Assembly: GCA_017557425.1 (NCBI GenBank)
Contig: JAFYYU010000014.1
Coordinates: 1-50,652, forward strand
DNA: 50,652 nt
From: Muribaculaceae bacterium
Lineage (GTDB): Bacteria > Bacteroidota > Bacteroidia > Bacteroidales > Muribaculaceae
Reading direction: 5' to 3'
The notes below the pieces were generated by a model. The model did not search any database. It was not told where the DNA came from and worked only from the letters and a program-made list of their open reading frames with translations. Both the position numbers and the translations under genes were made by a program. Each line of letters opens with the position of its first letter. Position 1 is the first letter of the stretch. Below, piece after piece: positions 36,317 through 46,252 of the stretch.

Positions 36317-38629
36317 TTAGAAGGGGTAGCCGATGGCGAGGTGGAAGGCGAGGCCGTCCTTGAAATTGGCGATGTTGTAGTAGCCGCTCTTGCCGGTGTC
36401 GTAGGGGGCGTGGATGCCGATACCCAGGTCGGCGCGCACGACGAGCATCGACATGTCGAAGCGCAGTCCGACTCCAGTGCCCAATGCCAGCTCATCCAAG
36501 AAGTTTTTCATCTTCAGCAGGCCACCAGGACGGTGATCATCGTCCTTTAAAAGCCAGATATTGCCTGCGTCCAGGAAGACGGCTCCCTTGAAATAGCCCA
36601 AGATGGGGAAGCGGTACTCGGCATTGGCCTCGAACTTGAAGGTACCCGTCTGGTCATAATAGGTGTAGCGGTCGCGGAATTCCGGATGGTAGCTTCCCGG
36701 TCCGATGGTGCGGACGGCAAAGGCCCTAATCGAGTTGGAACCGCCGACATAGAACTGCTCACGGTAAGGCACCTCGTTGATATTGCCATAGGCATGTACA
36801 GCACCCATAAAGACCCTTGTGGCCAACACACCCTCCAGGCCTAAGTTGCGGGTCCACACGACTTGAGCCTGAGCCTTGACGAACTGGGAGAACGGCGTAC
36901 CGAACAACTCCTTGGAGCCGTTTTTGCTGCCACACAGTGACCAGATGCCCGAGAAAATGTTACCCGCCTCGGCCACACCAGCCGTGAAGGTGATATGGTC
37001 ACGGGGAGTCAGGTCACGGTCATAGGTATAGGTATATTCAATCTTGGGAATGAACATATCCTGGAAACTCTGGTCAAGTGCCGGATTGTCTTCCATGGCC
37101 TTTTTGAACTCATCGGTGCTGCTGATGAGTTTGTTGTAAGTGAGTTTGAAAGGAGTCAACACATGACTGGAATAACGGCTCCCATGCCATTCCCACGTAG
37201 CCGCCATGTTAAACTGCGCCATCTTGAAGAAACCCGGACGGTTCATCAGGTCGGCACTCATCGACAAACGCGTCCAGTTGGTGTATCGACGTGAAGGATA
37301 GAGGAACTTGGGGGCTATCAAGCGCGGGAAATCCAGTTTGCCCTCGATACCGAACTCATAGGAATCCAAGTCAGAACCATTGTAGTCACCGCCAGAGGTC
37401 TGCCACTCGTAGTCGCCATAGATATCCACCGAGAACTTCTCGCCAGCGCCGAAGGCGTTCTTGTGGCTGGCACCCACCTCGACACCCGGGCCGATAAAGC
37501 TGTTACTCTTGGATGAGCCGTGCATCTCAAAGGTCACTTCCCACGGTTTGTCGAGCTGGCAGTAGATGGCCAGATCAAGCAATCCGTCGCCCTCGGGTGT
37601 AACGCTGTCGATGGGATTCACCTGAATGTCCACCGTGCTGAAGATGCCCAGTCTTGACAGAGCCGCCTGGGTGCGGTCGATACTGTTGACACGGAACACC
37701 CTACCCTTGCGGGCACGGATGCAAGACGGTATCACGTGATCCTTGATATAAACCGGTTCATAGCGGATGAGCGTGCAATTCCTGGTCTCGACCGTATCGG
37801 GTTCGCCGACGGCGTCATCGTTGAGCACCGATGCCGTTATGTCATTCACGCGATAACGCATCATCGCGTTATTGGGGATGTCTCCCGAGGGAATCAGGCG
37901 CATGTGGATGACGCCCTTGTCCTGGACACTGTCGGCCAAATACTGGATATATTCGGGCCTAAAGAAATAATAGCCGCGGTTACGCACGAAATTAGTGATG
38001 TCGATGCGCACCGCACTCAACGAGTCCAGGCAATAGCGGCTGCCCGTCTGCAGGTAACGGTTCTCCCTAGCCAACGAATCCACCAGTTGCAAGACCGCCT
38101 CCTTGCTGCCCGTATATTCCACGTTTCCAATCGTGTAAGGTGGATGAATATCGATATCATAGGAAACCTTTGCCTTCTTAGGATTCTTAGCAGGATGAAG
38201 CTGATAGCTGGCCGAGGAGGTAAAATAACCGTTGTTGCGCAGGATGGTGTTGATCATGTCCACACGCGCTTGCGGGTTGACCCGTCTCATGAGCACCGGC
38301 TTAGCCGCAAAATGCTTGAAGAGCCACCCTTTGAAGCCCGTCGCATCCTCATCGATATTGTTATACAACATCAGACCGAAGGGAAACGGAGTGCGGTAAT
38401 AAGGCGAATAGAGAGGATTGTTGGGACGCACATTGATGGCCGTGAAAATATCATCCTTCATGCCGGCATCGGCCTTCACGCTGTCCTCGTGATACTTGAG
38501 ATGCTTCACTCCGGTGTATAGGACATCATTCTCCCCCAGTTTTTTAGTCGTCGAGCAAGACGATGCCAGCAGCAGTGAGGCCACCACTACAAGCATGAAG
38601 CTGAAATATGTCTTAGGGCTCGTTCTCAT
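36317..38629 (-). CDS. TamL/BamA-family outer-membrane lipoprotein
   Basis: A 770-residue Omp85-family protein. It has a lipoprotein signal ending SSCSTTKKL (Cys25), POTRA-like repeats over ~30-400 (including NVEYTGSKEAVLQLVDSLA), and a C-terminal barrel that ends in GYPF. A lipoprotein N-terminus on a TamA-like barrel is the TamL type known from Bacteroidetes, which works with TamB in outer-membrane assembly. Its start overlaps the end of tamB by 17 bases, so the two are cotranslated. The barrel includes the conserved GSNSIRAF segment. Confidence 0.9.
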   Translation of the reverse strand: MRTSPKTYFSFMLVVVASLLLASSCSTTKKLGENDVLYTGVKHLKYHEDSVKADAGMKDDIFTAINVRPNNPLYSPYYRTPFPFGLMLYNNIDEDATGFKGWLFKHFAAKPVLMRRVNPQARVDMINTILRNNGYFTSSASYQLHPAKNPKKAKVSYDIDIHPPYTIGNVEYTGSKEAVLQLVDSLARENRYLQTGSRYCLDSLSAVRIDITNFVRNRGYYFFRPEYIQYLADSVQDKGVIHMRLIPSGDIPNNAMMRYRVNDITASVLNDDAVGEPDTVETRNCTLIRYEPVYIKDHVIPSCIRARKGRVFRVNSIDRTQAALSRLGIFSTVDIQVNPIDSVTPEGDGLLDLAIYCQLDKPWEVTFEMHGSSKSNSFIGPGVEVGASHKNAFGAGEKFSVDIYGDYEWQTSGGDYNGSDLDSYEFGIEGKLDFPRLIAPKFLYPSRRYTNWTRLSMSADLMNRPGFFKMAQFNMAATWEWHGSRYSSHVLTPFKLTYNKLISSTDEFKKAMEDNPALDQSFQDMFIPKIEYTYTYDRDLTPRDHITFTAGVAEAGNIFSGIWSLCGSKNGSKELFGTPFSQFVKAQAQVVWTRNLGLEGVLATRVFMGAVHAYGNINEVPYREQFYVGGSNSIRAFAVRTIGPGSYHPEFRDRYTYYDQTGTFKFEANAEYRFPILGYFKGAVFLDAGNIWLLKDDDHRPGGLLKMKNFLDELALGTGVGLRFDMSMLVVRADLGIGIHAPYDTGKSGYYNIANFKDGLAFHLAIGYPF

Positions 38630-41600
38630 CTTCTCTCTTGCGGTTTACGGTTGGTTTATCGATAGCGCTGTCTTCCAAGGGGACGACATAGGTATCATTA
38701 TTGTTGGATATCGCCTCGATAGCGTTCTCCTGCAGCTTCAGTTCGGCCTTGCGGGCTTTCTCCAGCGAGTCACGCAATAGGTATTCGCGCGAGTGCTTGA
38801 ACTTGAACAGGTTTTTGAGGTTGGTGAGCTTGCGCTTGAGCACATAAGCCACACCCGTCTCGGTTACCTGGCCCTCGACCACATTCTCGTAGCTGGCATG
38901 ACGGAACAGCCTCAGGTACCTGTTGCCGGCATCGTTGAGGTAATATTCCAGAGAGATATCGTTAAACAGGCTGCTTGCAATATCCTCTTCGGCCGATGCC
39001 TCGGTACTGTACTCACCGCCCACGACAATCTTAAAGCGGTCGTTGAACAACGACTTGGCAAGCCTGTAGCTGTAACTGGTCTCGGTGCCGCCGCTACGGG
39101 CGCCTTCATACTGGTTGATGCCGAACGAAAGGTCAATACCAGGCAACGTCTGCGCCGCCCAGGTGTTGAGCTGCGACTGCAGGAACGAGAACAACGCCGA
39201 CGATGCCGTCAGGTTATTGATATTGCCAGCACTATTGGTTCCCGAGTAAGTGTTGTAAAGCAACAGGTTGATAGCCGCCTGCGAGCGCTGGTTCTCACTC
39301 ATGGACTGCAACTCGTTCTGCACGGTCATATCGGTCTCGCAATTCAGGTCAAAGTCCAGGTCGATACTGCTGAGCGTACCACCCACCTTAGCGTCAATGA
39401 TGAACTCTACCAGGCGTGCGCCCTCGTCGTCATTGGAAACGCTGGTTTTGAGACGCTCGGTTCCCTTGAGGTTGAGTTGGGGATTGAGCATATCACCGGT
39501 CCAAGTGATCGAACTGCCGTTGCTAATGTCAAAGTTCTTCTGCGAGATGAGTGGCGGTGTATAGCGCACATTGCCGCTCTCGATGATGTAGGAGCCATTG
39601 AGCTTATCACGGCCAGCGAAGTCAAGTGAATACTGCAGTCGGCCGTTACCGTCAACAGTGGCACGGTTCTGGCCGTCCTCCGACAAATAAGCGTTGATCT
39701 TGGCACCCTTCTCTACATTGATATTGACCAGAATACTGTTGGCGCTGCTGCCGCGACCTGTCACGAGCACCGTTTGGCCCGTTCCGGTGTTATTAAAGTC
39801 GGTGAACGTGACCATATTCTCGTCAACAGCAGTAGAGAGTTGCGAGATATCATTCTTCATCACGTAGGTGATATTGGAGCCGGATAACAGTGTGGCATCG
39901 GCACGCACAGTCATCAGGTCACCATGACTCTTGACGGTAGCGTTGATGTCGGCAAGGCCTTTGCCAAACAGTTGAGTCAATTCATCCTGCTTGCTGTCCA
40001 TAAACTGCACCTCTCGGCCTGTTGCTTTGAGGTCAATCACCATGTTATCCAAGTCACGCAAATCCACTTGCCCGTTAATAACGACAGGACTGCGGTTAGC
40101 GCCCGTGAGCTTGTAGTTATTGAACGTAATGACATTATTCTCGACAGGAATGCGGTCAGCGGCCAGTTTGAGCGAGCTGCCGTATCGTGGCAGATTAACC
40201 ATCGCCGAATCGGCCGTTAAGTAACCATTGACAATCGGATTGTCCATCGACCCCGACACCACCATGTTGCCCACGGCATATCCGTCCAGCCAGATGTAAT
40301 CGCCAGGGATAAACGCGTTGGCACGCGTCAGCGGGAAACGGTTAAAACGCGCTTCCATATTGAACGGGCTAGCTGCGGTGGCATCGTTGAGCGAGCCCTC
40401 GAGAACGATGGCTTCCTTGCCGTCAAGAATAAGGTCAGCGGTCAGGCGGGTGGTCGCACTGGCCGGGTCAAAGTCAAAGTCGGCATTCAGTGTCACGTCA
40501 CCCTCGTGCTTGCCGTTATAGACGAAGTCCTTGATGTCGATGACGCCGTCACCGTCAGCATTGGCGCCGTCCCAGTTGATGTCCATGCTGGCATTGAGAG
40601 TGCCGCTGGTTTTGTTAAGCATGGGAACGATGCGTGTCCATTCCTCCAGACGCAGGTTCTCGATATTGAGCTGGACATTCTCGGAATTCTCACCGGGCAG
40701 CCGTTGTGTCAGCAGTTCCACGCTGCTGCTGTCGCTTTGCAGCATCAAGTTGGCATCAAGCATGCGCGTGCGATAGTCCACATTCACATAGTTATCCTCG
40801 TTGAACGTCCAATGGCGGTAGCCGATGACGGGATCGTTGCCAAAGAGCCGCATCCGCACCTCATCGTCGCTCAGACGGGCGTTGCAGCCCAAACGGTAGC
40901 CTGTTTCATGCTTGATATTCTGCTGATGCAGCATGAAGTCCAGTGCCGAGCCTTTTACACCTCCCTCAACGTCCACAAAGGCATAATCGTCCCATGTGCC
41001 CGGCCTGTTGCCCATGTGTGCATTAAAGGCGAGGTATTTGTTGTTCAGCTCGTTGGCATGGATGGTGATCGTGTCGATGTTGGTCGTGCCATAGCTGATA
41101 CCGTGGGCACGGCCGTCGATGTAGATGCTCGTATCGCGGCTCACCTCGCAGCTGACGTTGCGGAAGTCGATGTCACGCTGTTGCAGATAACGCTGAACCA
41201 AACCGTCGGTTCCCATGTGCATATCCAAATCAAACCTCGGCATCGAGTCCTTGAGACGTTCCACATCCAGCGAGCGCTCCTTAAATTGGCGCTGGAACTC
41301 AGTAGCGGCATGCTGCATGTCCTCGATCAGGGGCATCATGCCACTGGGCGCATTCAAGTGGGCATAATTGTCTTCGTTTTCAACGGTAATGCAGGTGATC
41401 CACGGCGTGCTGTGCAGCGTTCCATGGGCCTCGTCTGCAACAAGCAGACTGCTGTCCAATTGCCAGTCGATGTCATTGAGCGTTAGGTCGGCATCCCACT
41501 CCTGGGTGCGCAGGTTGATGTCACCCTCGGCATGGAGCTTAGTCGTTCCGTTGCACACACCGTCATACATGCCCAGACGGTTCAAATCCAGGTCGCGCAC

Positions 41601-43526
41601 ATTGCCGTCAGCCGTGAAGACGTAGTGGTCGTTGCAGATAGTGCCGTGGGCATTGGCGTCAAAGTCGCAGCCCTTGTTGGCGCTGGAGGCATAGACGTCG
41701 GCATAGCCGCCCCGCAGTTTTCCGCGGGCCTTGATGTTGCCGTAATGTGTACCGTTATAACGCACACTGGCCAGATTGACAGTGGCATCGGTCCACGTGG
41801 AGCCGCAGTCGGTGAAGTCGAAGCCGTGACCGCGGGCGTTGACACTGCCCGTGAGGTTCCTGACGTCATAATCGGGCAGGAACGACTTGACAGGGAAGTT
41901 GTTGAACGACGCATCCACGTCATAGTTCTCGTTGCAGATGTCGTAGTAACCGTCGCCACGCATCGAGCCGCAGCCCGTCGAGATGCGCAGGTTGCGTGCC
42001 ACCCATTTGCATCCCTCCTTGTTGATCTTGCCGCTCATCTTCATGGGGGGCAGTTTTACATCCTTCAAGCCCAGCATCTTGTTGAGGACGCTCGGATCCC
42101 GCAGGTCTACCTCGGTATCCATGTCGGCCTTCATGCGGTCCATGTCAGTGGGGTTGTAGATGGTGCCCTTGCCCTTGACGCGGCCTATGCCCGGTACATC
42201 GGCATCCAGCGAGTGGATATCAAGCCGCTTGTCATTACCGCGGGCTTTAGCCTTGATTTTAACGGGCTTGTTATGCGGAATGTCCTTCAAGGCCTTGCGG
42301 GCCTCGGGCACGAGTTTCTCCACCTCGTTGAGGTCGATTTTGCTGTCGGTGTCGATGGTGGCTTTGCCGTTGGGCTTGCCGTCGAGCATATCCTGGTCGA
42401 CATGGGCATCGAGCTTGATGTCGCTGCCCTTGGTCTTCAGTTTCATGTCATTGAGGTCGAGGCCGTTCTTGTTCTTATTGACGGTGCCGCTGGCGTCCTT
42501 GACCTGCAGGCCGCTGCGTTCCTTGCCCGAAAGGTGCTTGACGGGCACCTTCATGTTCTCGCCGTCATATTCAAAGTCCTCGATGTCGGCGTTCACGTCC
42601 TTCACCTCGATATTGTCGGGATCCAGCGTGGTACCCGGCTTGTTGGGCTTTTTGCCCGTCTGGGCGTAACGCCCCTTGCTGTTCTTGACGCTTACCTTAC
42701 CGGCCTTGACTTTCCACGGCTTATCGTCGCCATCGGCCTTGGGGGCTTCCTTGGGCATGGGATGGTCCTTGCTGTACTGTTTGGCGTCCTTTTCGCTGGG
42801 ATGCTCATAGTTCACGTCGGCCTTGTCAACATCGAGACTGCCCACGTCCACCGTCTGATCTCCTGTATCAACTTTCACATCCTTGGCCTCGGCATGGCCC
42901 ACCTTGGCATCGAGGTTATCTACCGTAGGCTTCATGTCCATCTTGAAGTCCACATCATCGGCAGTGACCTTGTCGGCATTGACCTTCCACGGCTTGCTCG
43001 GTTCTTTTTCCTCTGGTTTCTTCTTCTCGGGCTTGTAGCTCATCTTGGCCTTACCGCCCTTGAGTGCGGCATTGCCGACATCCACCTTGTTGTCGTTCAA
43101 GTCAACCGAAGCCTTGTCGATATTGGCATCGTCCAGGTCCACGTCCAGGTCCATCGAGCCGTCGTCGGTCTTGATTTGGCTCTTGGCGCCCTTGAGCAAG
43201 GCATTATCCACCTCCACTTTTTTGTCCAGCAGGGGTCCCGGTTTCACGTTGCCTTTCACCTCATCGGCCTTGAATAAGGTGTCGCCGTTTTGATCGATGA
43301 CCTGAATATCGGTAGCGCTGACGTCCAGCGGGAATTTCACCCTCACGTCGCCCACGCTGATGTCCATGCCTGTCTTTTCACTCGCATATTCGGCAGCAGC
43401 GTCAGCCACCTTGTTTTGGACCCAAGGGATGTACATGGCAAACGGCAGCGCCGCCACCATGCCCAAGATACCACCGCCCACCCAGGCAGCGAACTTGGAA
43501 AACATATTTCCCTTTTTTCCAAACAT
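38613..43526 (-). CDS. tamB: TamB-type translocation/assembly or lipid-transport protein
   Basis: A 1637-residue protein. One N-terminal membrane anchor (~12-35) is followed by a long beta-rich periplasmic body and a C-terminal DUF490/TamB domain (~1250-1600, SLDFAGRDKLNGSYIIESG). TamB-like proteins span the periplasm and carry phospholipids or help barrel insertion. Residues ~110-340 are unusually charged and repetitive, with two PWKVxAxKV segments and Lys/Asp/Pro-rich stretches. It is downstream of a promoter near 43570 and upstream of tamL. Confidence 0.9.
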   Translation of the reverse strand: MFGKKGNMFSKFAAWVGGGILGMVAALPFAMYIPWVQNKVADAAAEYASEKTGMDISVGDVRVKFPLDVSATDIQVIDQNGDTLFKADEVKGNVKPGPLLDKKVEVDNALLKGAKSQIKTDDGSMDLDVDLDDANIDKASVDLNDNKVDVGNAALKGGKAKMSYKPEKKKPEEKEPSKPWKVNADKVTADDVDFKMDMKPTVDNLDAKVGHAEAKDVKVDTGDQTVDVGSLDVDKADVNYEHPSEKDAKQYSKDHPMPKEAPKADGDDKPWKVKAGKVSVKNSKGRYAQTGKKPNKPGTTLDPDNIEVKDVNADIEDFEYDGENMKVPVKHLSGKERSGLQVKDASGTVNKNKNGLDLNDMKLKTKGSDIKLDAHVDQDMLDGKPNGKATIDTDSKIDLNEVEKLVPEARKALKDIPHNKPVKIKAKARGNDKRLDIHSLDADVPGIGRVKGKGTIYNPTDMDRMKADMDTEVDLRDPSVLNKMLGLKDVKLPPMKMSGKINKEGCKWVARNLRISTGCGSMRGDGYYDICNENYDVDASFNNFPVKSFLPDYDVRNLTGSVNARGHGFDFTDCGSTWTDATVNLASVRYNGTHYGNIKARGKLRGGYADVYASSANKGCDFDANAHGTICNDHYVFTADGNVRDLDLNRLGMYDGVCNGTTKLHAEGDINLRTQEWDADLTLNDIDWQLDSSLLVADEAHGTLHSTPWITCITVENEDNYAHLNAPSGMMPLIEDMQHAATEFQRQFKERSLDVERLKDSMPRFDLDMHMGTDGLVQRYLQQRDIDFRNVSCEVSRDTSIYIDGRAHGISYGTTNIDTITIHANELNNKYLAFNAHMGNRPGTWDDYAFVDVEGGVKGSALDFMLHQQNIKHETGYRLGCNARLSDDEVRMRLFGNDPVIGYRHWTFNEDNYVNVDYRTRMLDANLMLQSDSSSVELLTQRLPGENSENVQLNIENLRLEEWTRIVPMLNKTSGTLNASMDINWDGANADGDGVIDIKDFVYNGKHEGDVTLNADFDFDPASATTRLTADLILDGKEAIVLEGSLNDATAASPFNMEARFNRFPLTRANAFIPGDYIWLDGYAVGNMVVSGSMDNPIVNGYLTADSAMVNLPRYGSSLKLAADRIPVENNVITFNNYKLTGANRSPVVINGQVDLRDLDNMVIDLKATGREVQFMDSKQDELTQLFGKGLADINATVKSHGDLMTVRADATLLSGSNITYVMKNDISQLSTAVDENMVTFTDFNNTGTGQTVLVTGRGSSANSILVNINVEKGAKINAYLSEDGQNRATVDGNGRLQYSLDFAGRDKLNGSYIIESGNVRYTPPLISQKNFDISNGSSITWTGDMLNPQLNLKGTERLKTSVSNDDEGARLVEFIIDAKVGGTLSSIDLDFDLNCETDMTVQNELQSMSENQRSQAAINLLLYNTYSGTNSAGNINNLTASSALFSFLQSQLNTWAAQTLPGIDLSFGINQYEGARSGGTETSYSYRLAKSLFNDRFKIVVGGEYSTEASAEEDIASSLFNDISLEYYLNDAGNRYLRLFRHASYENVVEGQVTETGVAYVLKRKLTNLKNLFKFKHSREYLLRDSLEKARKAELKLQENAIEAISNNNDTYVVPLEDSAIDKPTVNRKREDENEP

Positions 43527-43565
43527 TTATGCTCGCGTCAATGCACAATTAGACATTTTAACTAG

Positions 43566-43573
43566 CAAAGATA
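43566..43573 (-). promoter_or_regulatory. TATCTTTG -7 element of tamB
   Basis: The minus strand reads TATCTTTG from 43573 to 43566, a perfect Bacteroidetes -7 box about 40 bases before the tamB ATG. Upstream are T-rich candidates for the -33 box but none is exact. Confidence 0.5.
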
Positions 43574-43621
43574 CAAAAGAATTGGAAAAACAAGAAAAAA
43601 ACTACGATTTTCCTTCAGATT

Positions 43622-43659
43622 ATAAAAAAGTGTCCGCAAGCTGAGCGCCTGCGGACACT
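43622..43659 (-). terminator. rho-independent terminator of the glycogen genes
   Basis: On the minus strand AGTGTCCGCA (43659-43650) pairs perfectly with TGCGGACACT (43638-43629), followed at once by a run of T residues. This is the best intrinsic terminator in the window. Confidence 0.85.
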
Positions 43660-43684
43660 ATCGTTACCTTGTTTTAAAAATGCC

Positions 43685-46237
43685 TTAGAACCACTTGAGG
43701 TAGGCGAAATCCTGACGATGGGGCAGGTTGTCGCACCAGGGATAAGCGCGGTAGGCATAGCGGAAGATTCCGTTCTCATGGAAAGGCACCTTGCAGTTGT
43801 AGGTCAGTATGTTACCATCCTTGGCAACTACCTCAAACCCGGCTTTGCGGAAGAACTTGGTCTGACCGTCTTCCTCTTTATAAACGACGAGTTCGAGCTT
43901 TACGTCCTCACCCAATCCGGCAGTGTCGAGACGCATGGTAATGTCGATGTCGGCAGTGCCGTTGGCAATAGCCTCACGGTTGCCCATAATGTTGCCGACG
44001 AGTTGCACGTCATCCCAACGCTTGGCGACATTCTCTTTCCACTTCACGATCTCACGGGCAAAGGCGTAGTTGTTCTTAACGAGCTTGTGCATGCGCTCAG
44101 CCTGCGGGTTGTAGAACTTCACGAAATAGTCCTTCATCATGCGCGACATGGTATAGTTGGGCGCGATGTGGACCATCGAGTTCTTGATGTACTGGATCCA
44201 CTCGGGCGAATAACCCTTGCTGTTCTTGGCAAAATACAGCGGGATGATCTCGTTCTCGAGCATCGAATAGATGGTAGCCGAGTCAAGCTTGTCCTGCTGG
44301 TCCTGCTCGGTATAGGTGCGCTTGCTGGTCAATGCCCAGCCGGCACCCTCACGATAACCCTCATACCACCAGCCGTCGAGCACCGAGAAGTTGAGCAGAC
44401 CGTTCATTTCGGCCTTCTCGCCCGATGTACCCGAAGCCTCGAGCGGACGGGTCGGGGTATTCAACCACACGTCAACACCGGTGATGAGACGTTTGGAGAG
44501 CGTCATGTCATAGTTCTCCAGGAAGATGATCTTGCCCAGGAACTCCGGCATCTTGCTGATTTCGATGATGCGCTTGATCAGGCCCTGACCGGCACCGTCG
44601 GCGGGATGGGCCTTGCCGGCAAAGATGAACTGCACAGGATAACGCTCGTTGTTCACGATCTTGCTCAGACGCTCCAGGTCGTTGAACAACAGATAAGCGC
44701 GCTTGTAAGTGGCAAAACGGCGGGCAAAACCGATGAGCAGAGCGTCAGGGTTGATTTTCTCTACGATGTTGGCGATGCGTGTGGGATCACCCTGGTTCTT
44801 GAGCCAGTTCTCCTTGAAGTCGCGCTTCACGAAGCGGATAAACTTCTGCTTCAGCATCATGCGCATCTCCCAAATCTTCTCGTCAGGGACATTCATCAGC
44901 GGGGCCCAAGAGGACTCCAGTTCCTGATTATCCATGAAATCATCGCCCAGCACCTGGTTGTAGAAAATTTTCCACTCGCTGGCGGCCCAGGTGGGCATGT
45001 GGACGCCGTTGGTGACATAACCAACATGAGACTCCTCGGGGGCATAGCCCTTCCAGATACCTGCGAACATCTTTTTGCTCACCTCGCCGTGCAGCCAGCT
45101 CACGCCGTTGCTCTCCTGCGTGGTGTTCAGGGCAAAGGTGCTCATGCAGAAACGCTCGTTGCTGCCGGGGTTCTCACGGCCCATGTCCATGAGTTCCTGC
45201 CACGAGATGCCCAGGCGCTCAGGATAGCCACCCATGTATTTGCCGAAGAGTTCCTCGTCAAAGTAGTCGTGACCGGCGGGAACAGGCGTGTGGACGGTAT
45301 AAAGCGAAGAGGCGCGAACGACCTCGAGGGCTTCGTTGAAATTCAGACCATCCTCCTGCACATAGTCCACCAGACGCTGCAGGTTGAGCAGTGCGGCATG
45401 GCCCTCGTTGCAGTGGTAGATGTCGGCCTTGATGCCCAGGCGCTTAAGCAGCAGCACGCCGCCAATGCCCAGCAGGTACTCCTGCTTGATGCGGTTCTCC
45501 CAGTCGCCGCCATAGAGCTTGTGGGTAATCTCGCGGTCATACTCGCTGTTCTGATCGATATCGGTATCCAACAAGTATAAAGTAACACGGCCCACATTGG
45601 CTTTCCACACGTTCACATAGATGGTACGGCCAGGATAAGGAACCTCGTGTACCAGTTGCTTACCATTCTCATCCATTACCGGTTCAATGGGCAGCTGGTG
45701 GAAGTTCTGGGCCTCGTAGTTGGCGATCTGCTGACCGTCCATTGACAGCGTCTGGGTAAAATATCCGTAACGATACAGGAAGCCCACGGCGGTCATGTTC
45801 ACGCAGCGGTCGCTAGCCTCTTTGACATAGTCACCGGCAAGGATACCCAGGCCACCCGAGTAAATCTTGAGGGCGTTGCAAAGGCCGTACTCCATACAGA
45901 AATAAGCCACCGAAGGCAGGTCAGTGCGCAAGGGCTTCTTCATGTACTCCTTATAGAGCTCATAGGTGCTGTCGATACGTGCCAGCATGGCGGTATCGTT
46001 CTGGATAGCCTTGATTTTCTCGTTAGAAAGACGCTGCAGCATCTTCACGGGGTTCTCGCTGGTGGCACGCCACGTGTCGCGGTCCAAGTCATGGAACAGG
46101 GTCTTGCCCTCGGTATTCCATGCCCACCAAAGGTTGCGTGACAGTTCGTTGAGTTTGTTGAGCTTACCGGGAAGCTCTGACTTCACAGTGATGCTCCTCC
46201 ACTGAGGATCATTGCTGTTGCTTGCTTGAAATTTCAT
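43685..46237 (-). CDS. glgP: alpha-glucan (glycogen) phosphorylase
   Basis: An 850-residue GT35 enzyme of the long Bacteroidetes/actinobacterial type with an extra N-terminal domain ([13 protein letters not shown]). It releases glucose 1-phosphate from the ends of alpha-1,4-glucans in the cytoplasm using PLP. The PLP region [14 protein letters not shown] contains Lys608. [18 protein letters not shown] and [13 protein letters not shown] are further family motifs. It follows the glycogen synthase gene by 15 bases, so storage and breakdown are encoded together. Confidence 0.95.
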   Translation of the reverse strand: MKFQASNSNDPQWRSITVKSELPGKLNKLNELSRNLWWAWNTEGKTLFHDLDRDTWRATSENPVKMLQRLSNEKIKAIQNDTAMLARIDSTYELYKEYMKKPLRTDLPSVAYFCMEYGLCNALKIYSGGLGILAGDYVKEASDRCVNMTAVGFLYRYGYFTQTLSMDGQQIANYEAQNFHQLPIEPVMDENGKQLVHEVPYPGRTIYVNVWKANVGRVTLYLLDTDIDQNSEYDREITHKLYGGDWENRIKQEYLLGIGGVLLLKRLGIKADIYHCNEGHAALLNLQRLVDYVQEDGLNFNEALEVVRASSLYTVHTPVPAGHDYFDEELFGKYMGGYPERLGISWQELMDMGRENPGSNERFCMSTFALNTTQESNGVSWLHGEVSKKMFAGIWKGYAPEESHVGYVTNGVHMPTWAASEWKIFYNQVLGDDFMDNQELESSWAPLMNVPDEKIWEMRMMLKQKFIRFVKRDFKENWLKNQGDPTRIANIVEKINPDALLIGFARRFATYKRAYLLFNDLERLSKIVNNERYPVQFIFAGKAHPADGAGQGLIKRIIEISKMPEFLGKIIFLENYDMTLSKRLITGVDVWLNTPTRPLEASGTSGEKAEMNGLLNFSVLDGWWYEGYREGAGWALTSKRTYTEQDQQDKLDSATIYSMLENEIIPLYFAKNSKGYSPEWIQYIKNSMVHIAPNYTMSRMMKDYFVKFYNPQAERMHKLVKNNYAFAREIVKWKENVAKRWDDVQLVGNIMGNREAIANGTADIDITMRLDTAGLGEDVKLELVVYKEEDGQTKFFRKAGFEVVAKDGNILTYNCKVPFHENGIFRYAYRAYPWCDNLPHRQDFAYLKWF

Positions 46238-46252
46238 AAGTTATAATTGTAG

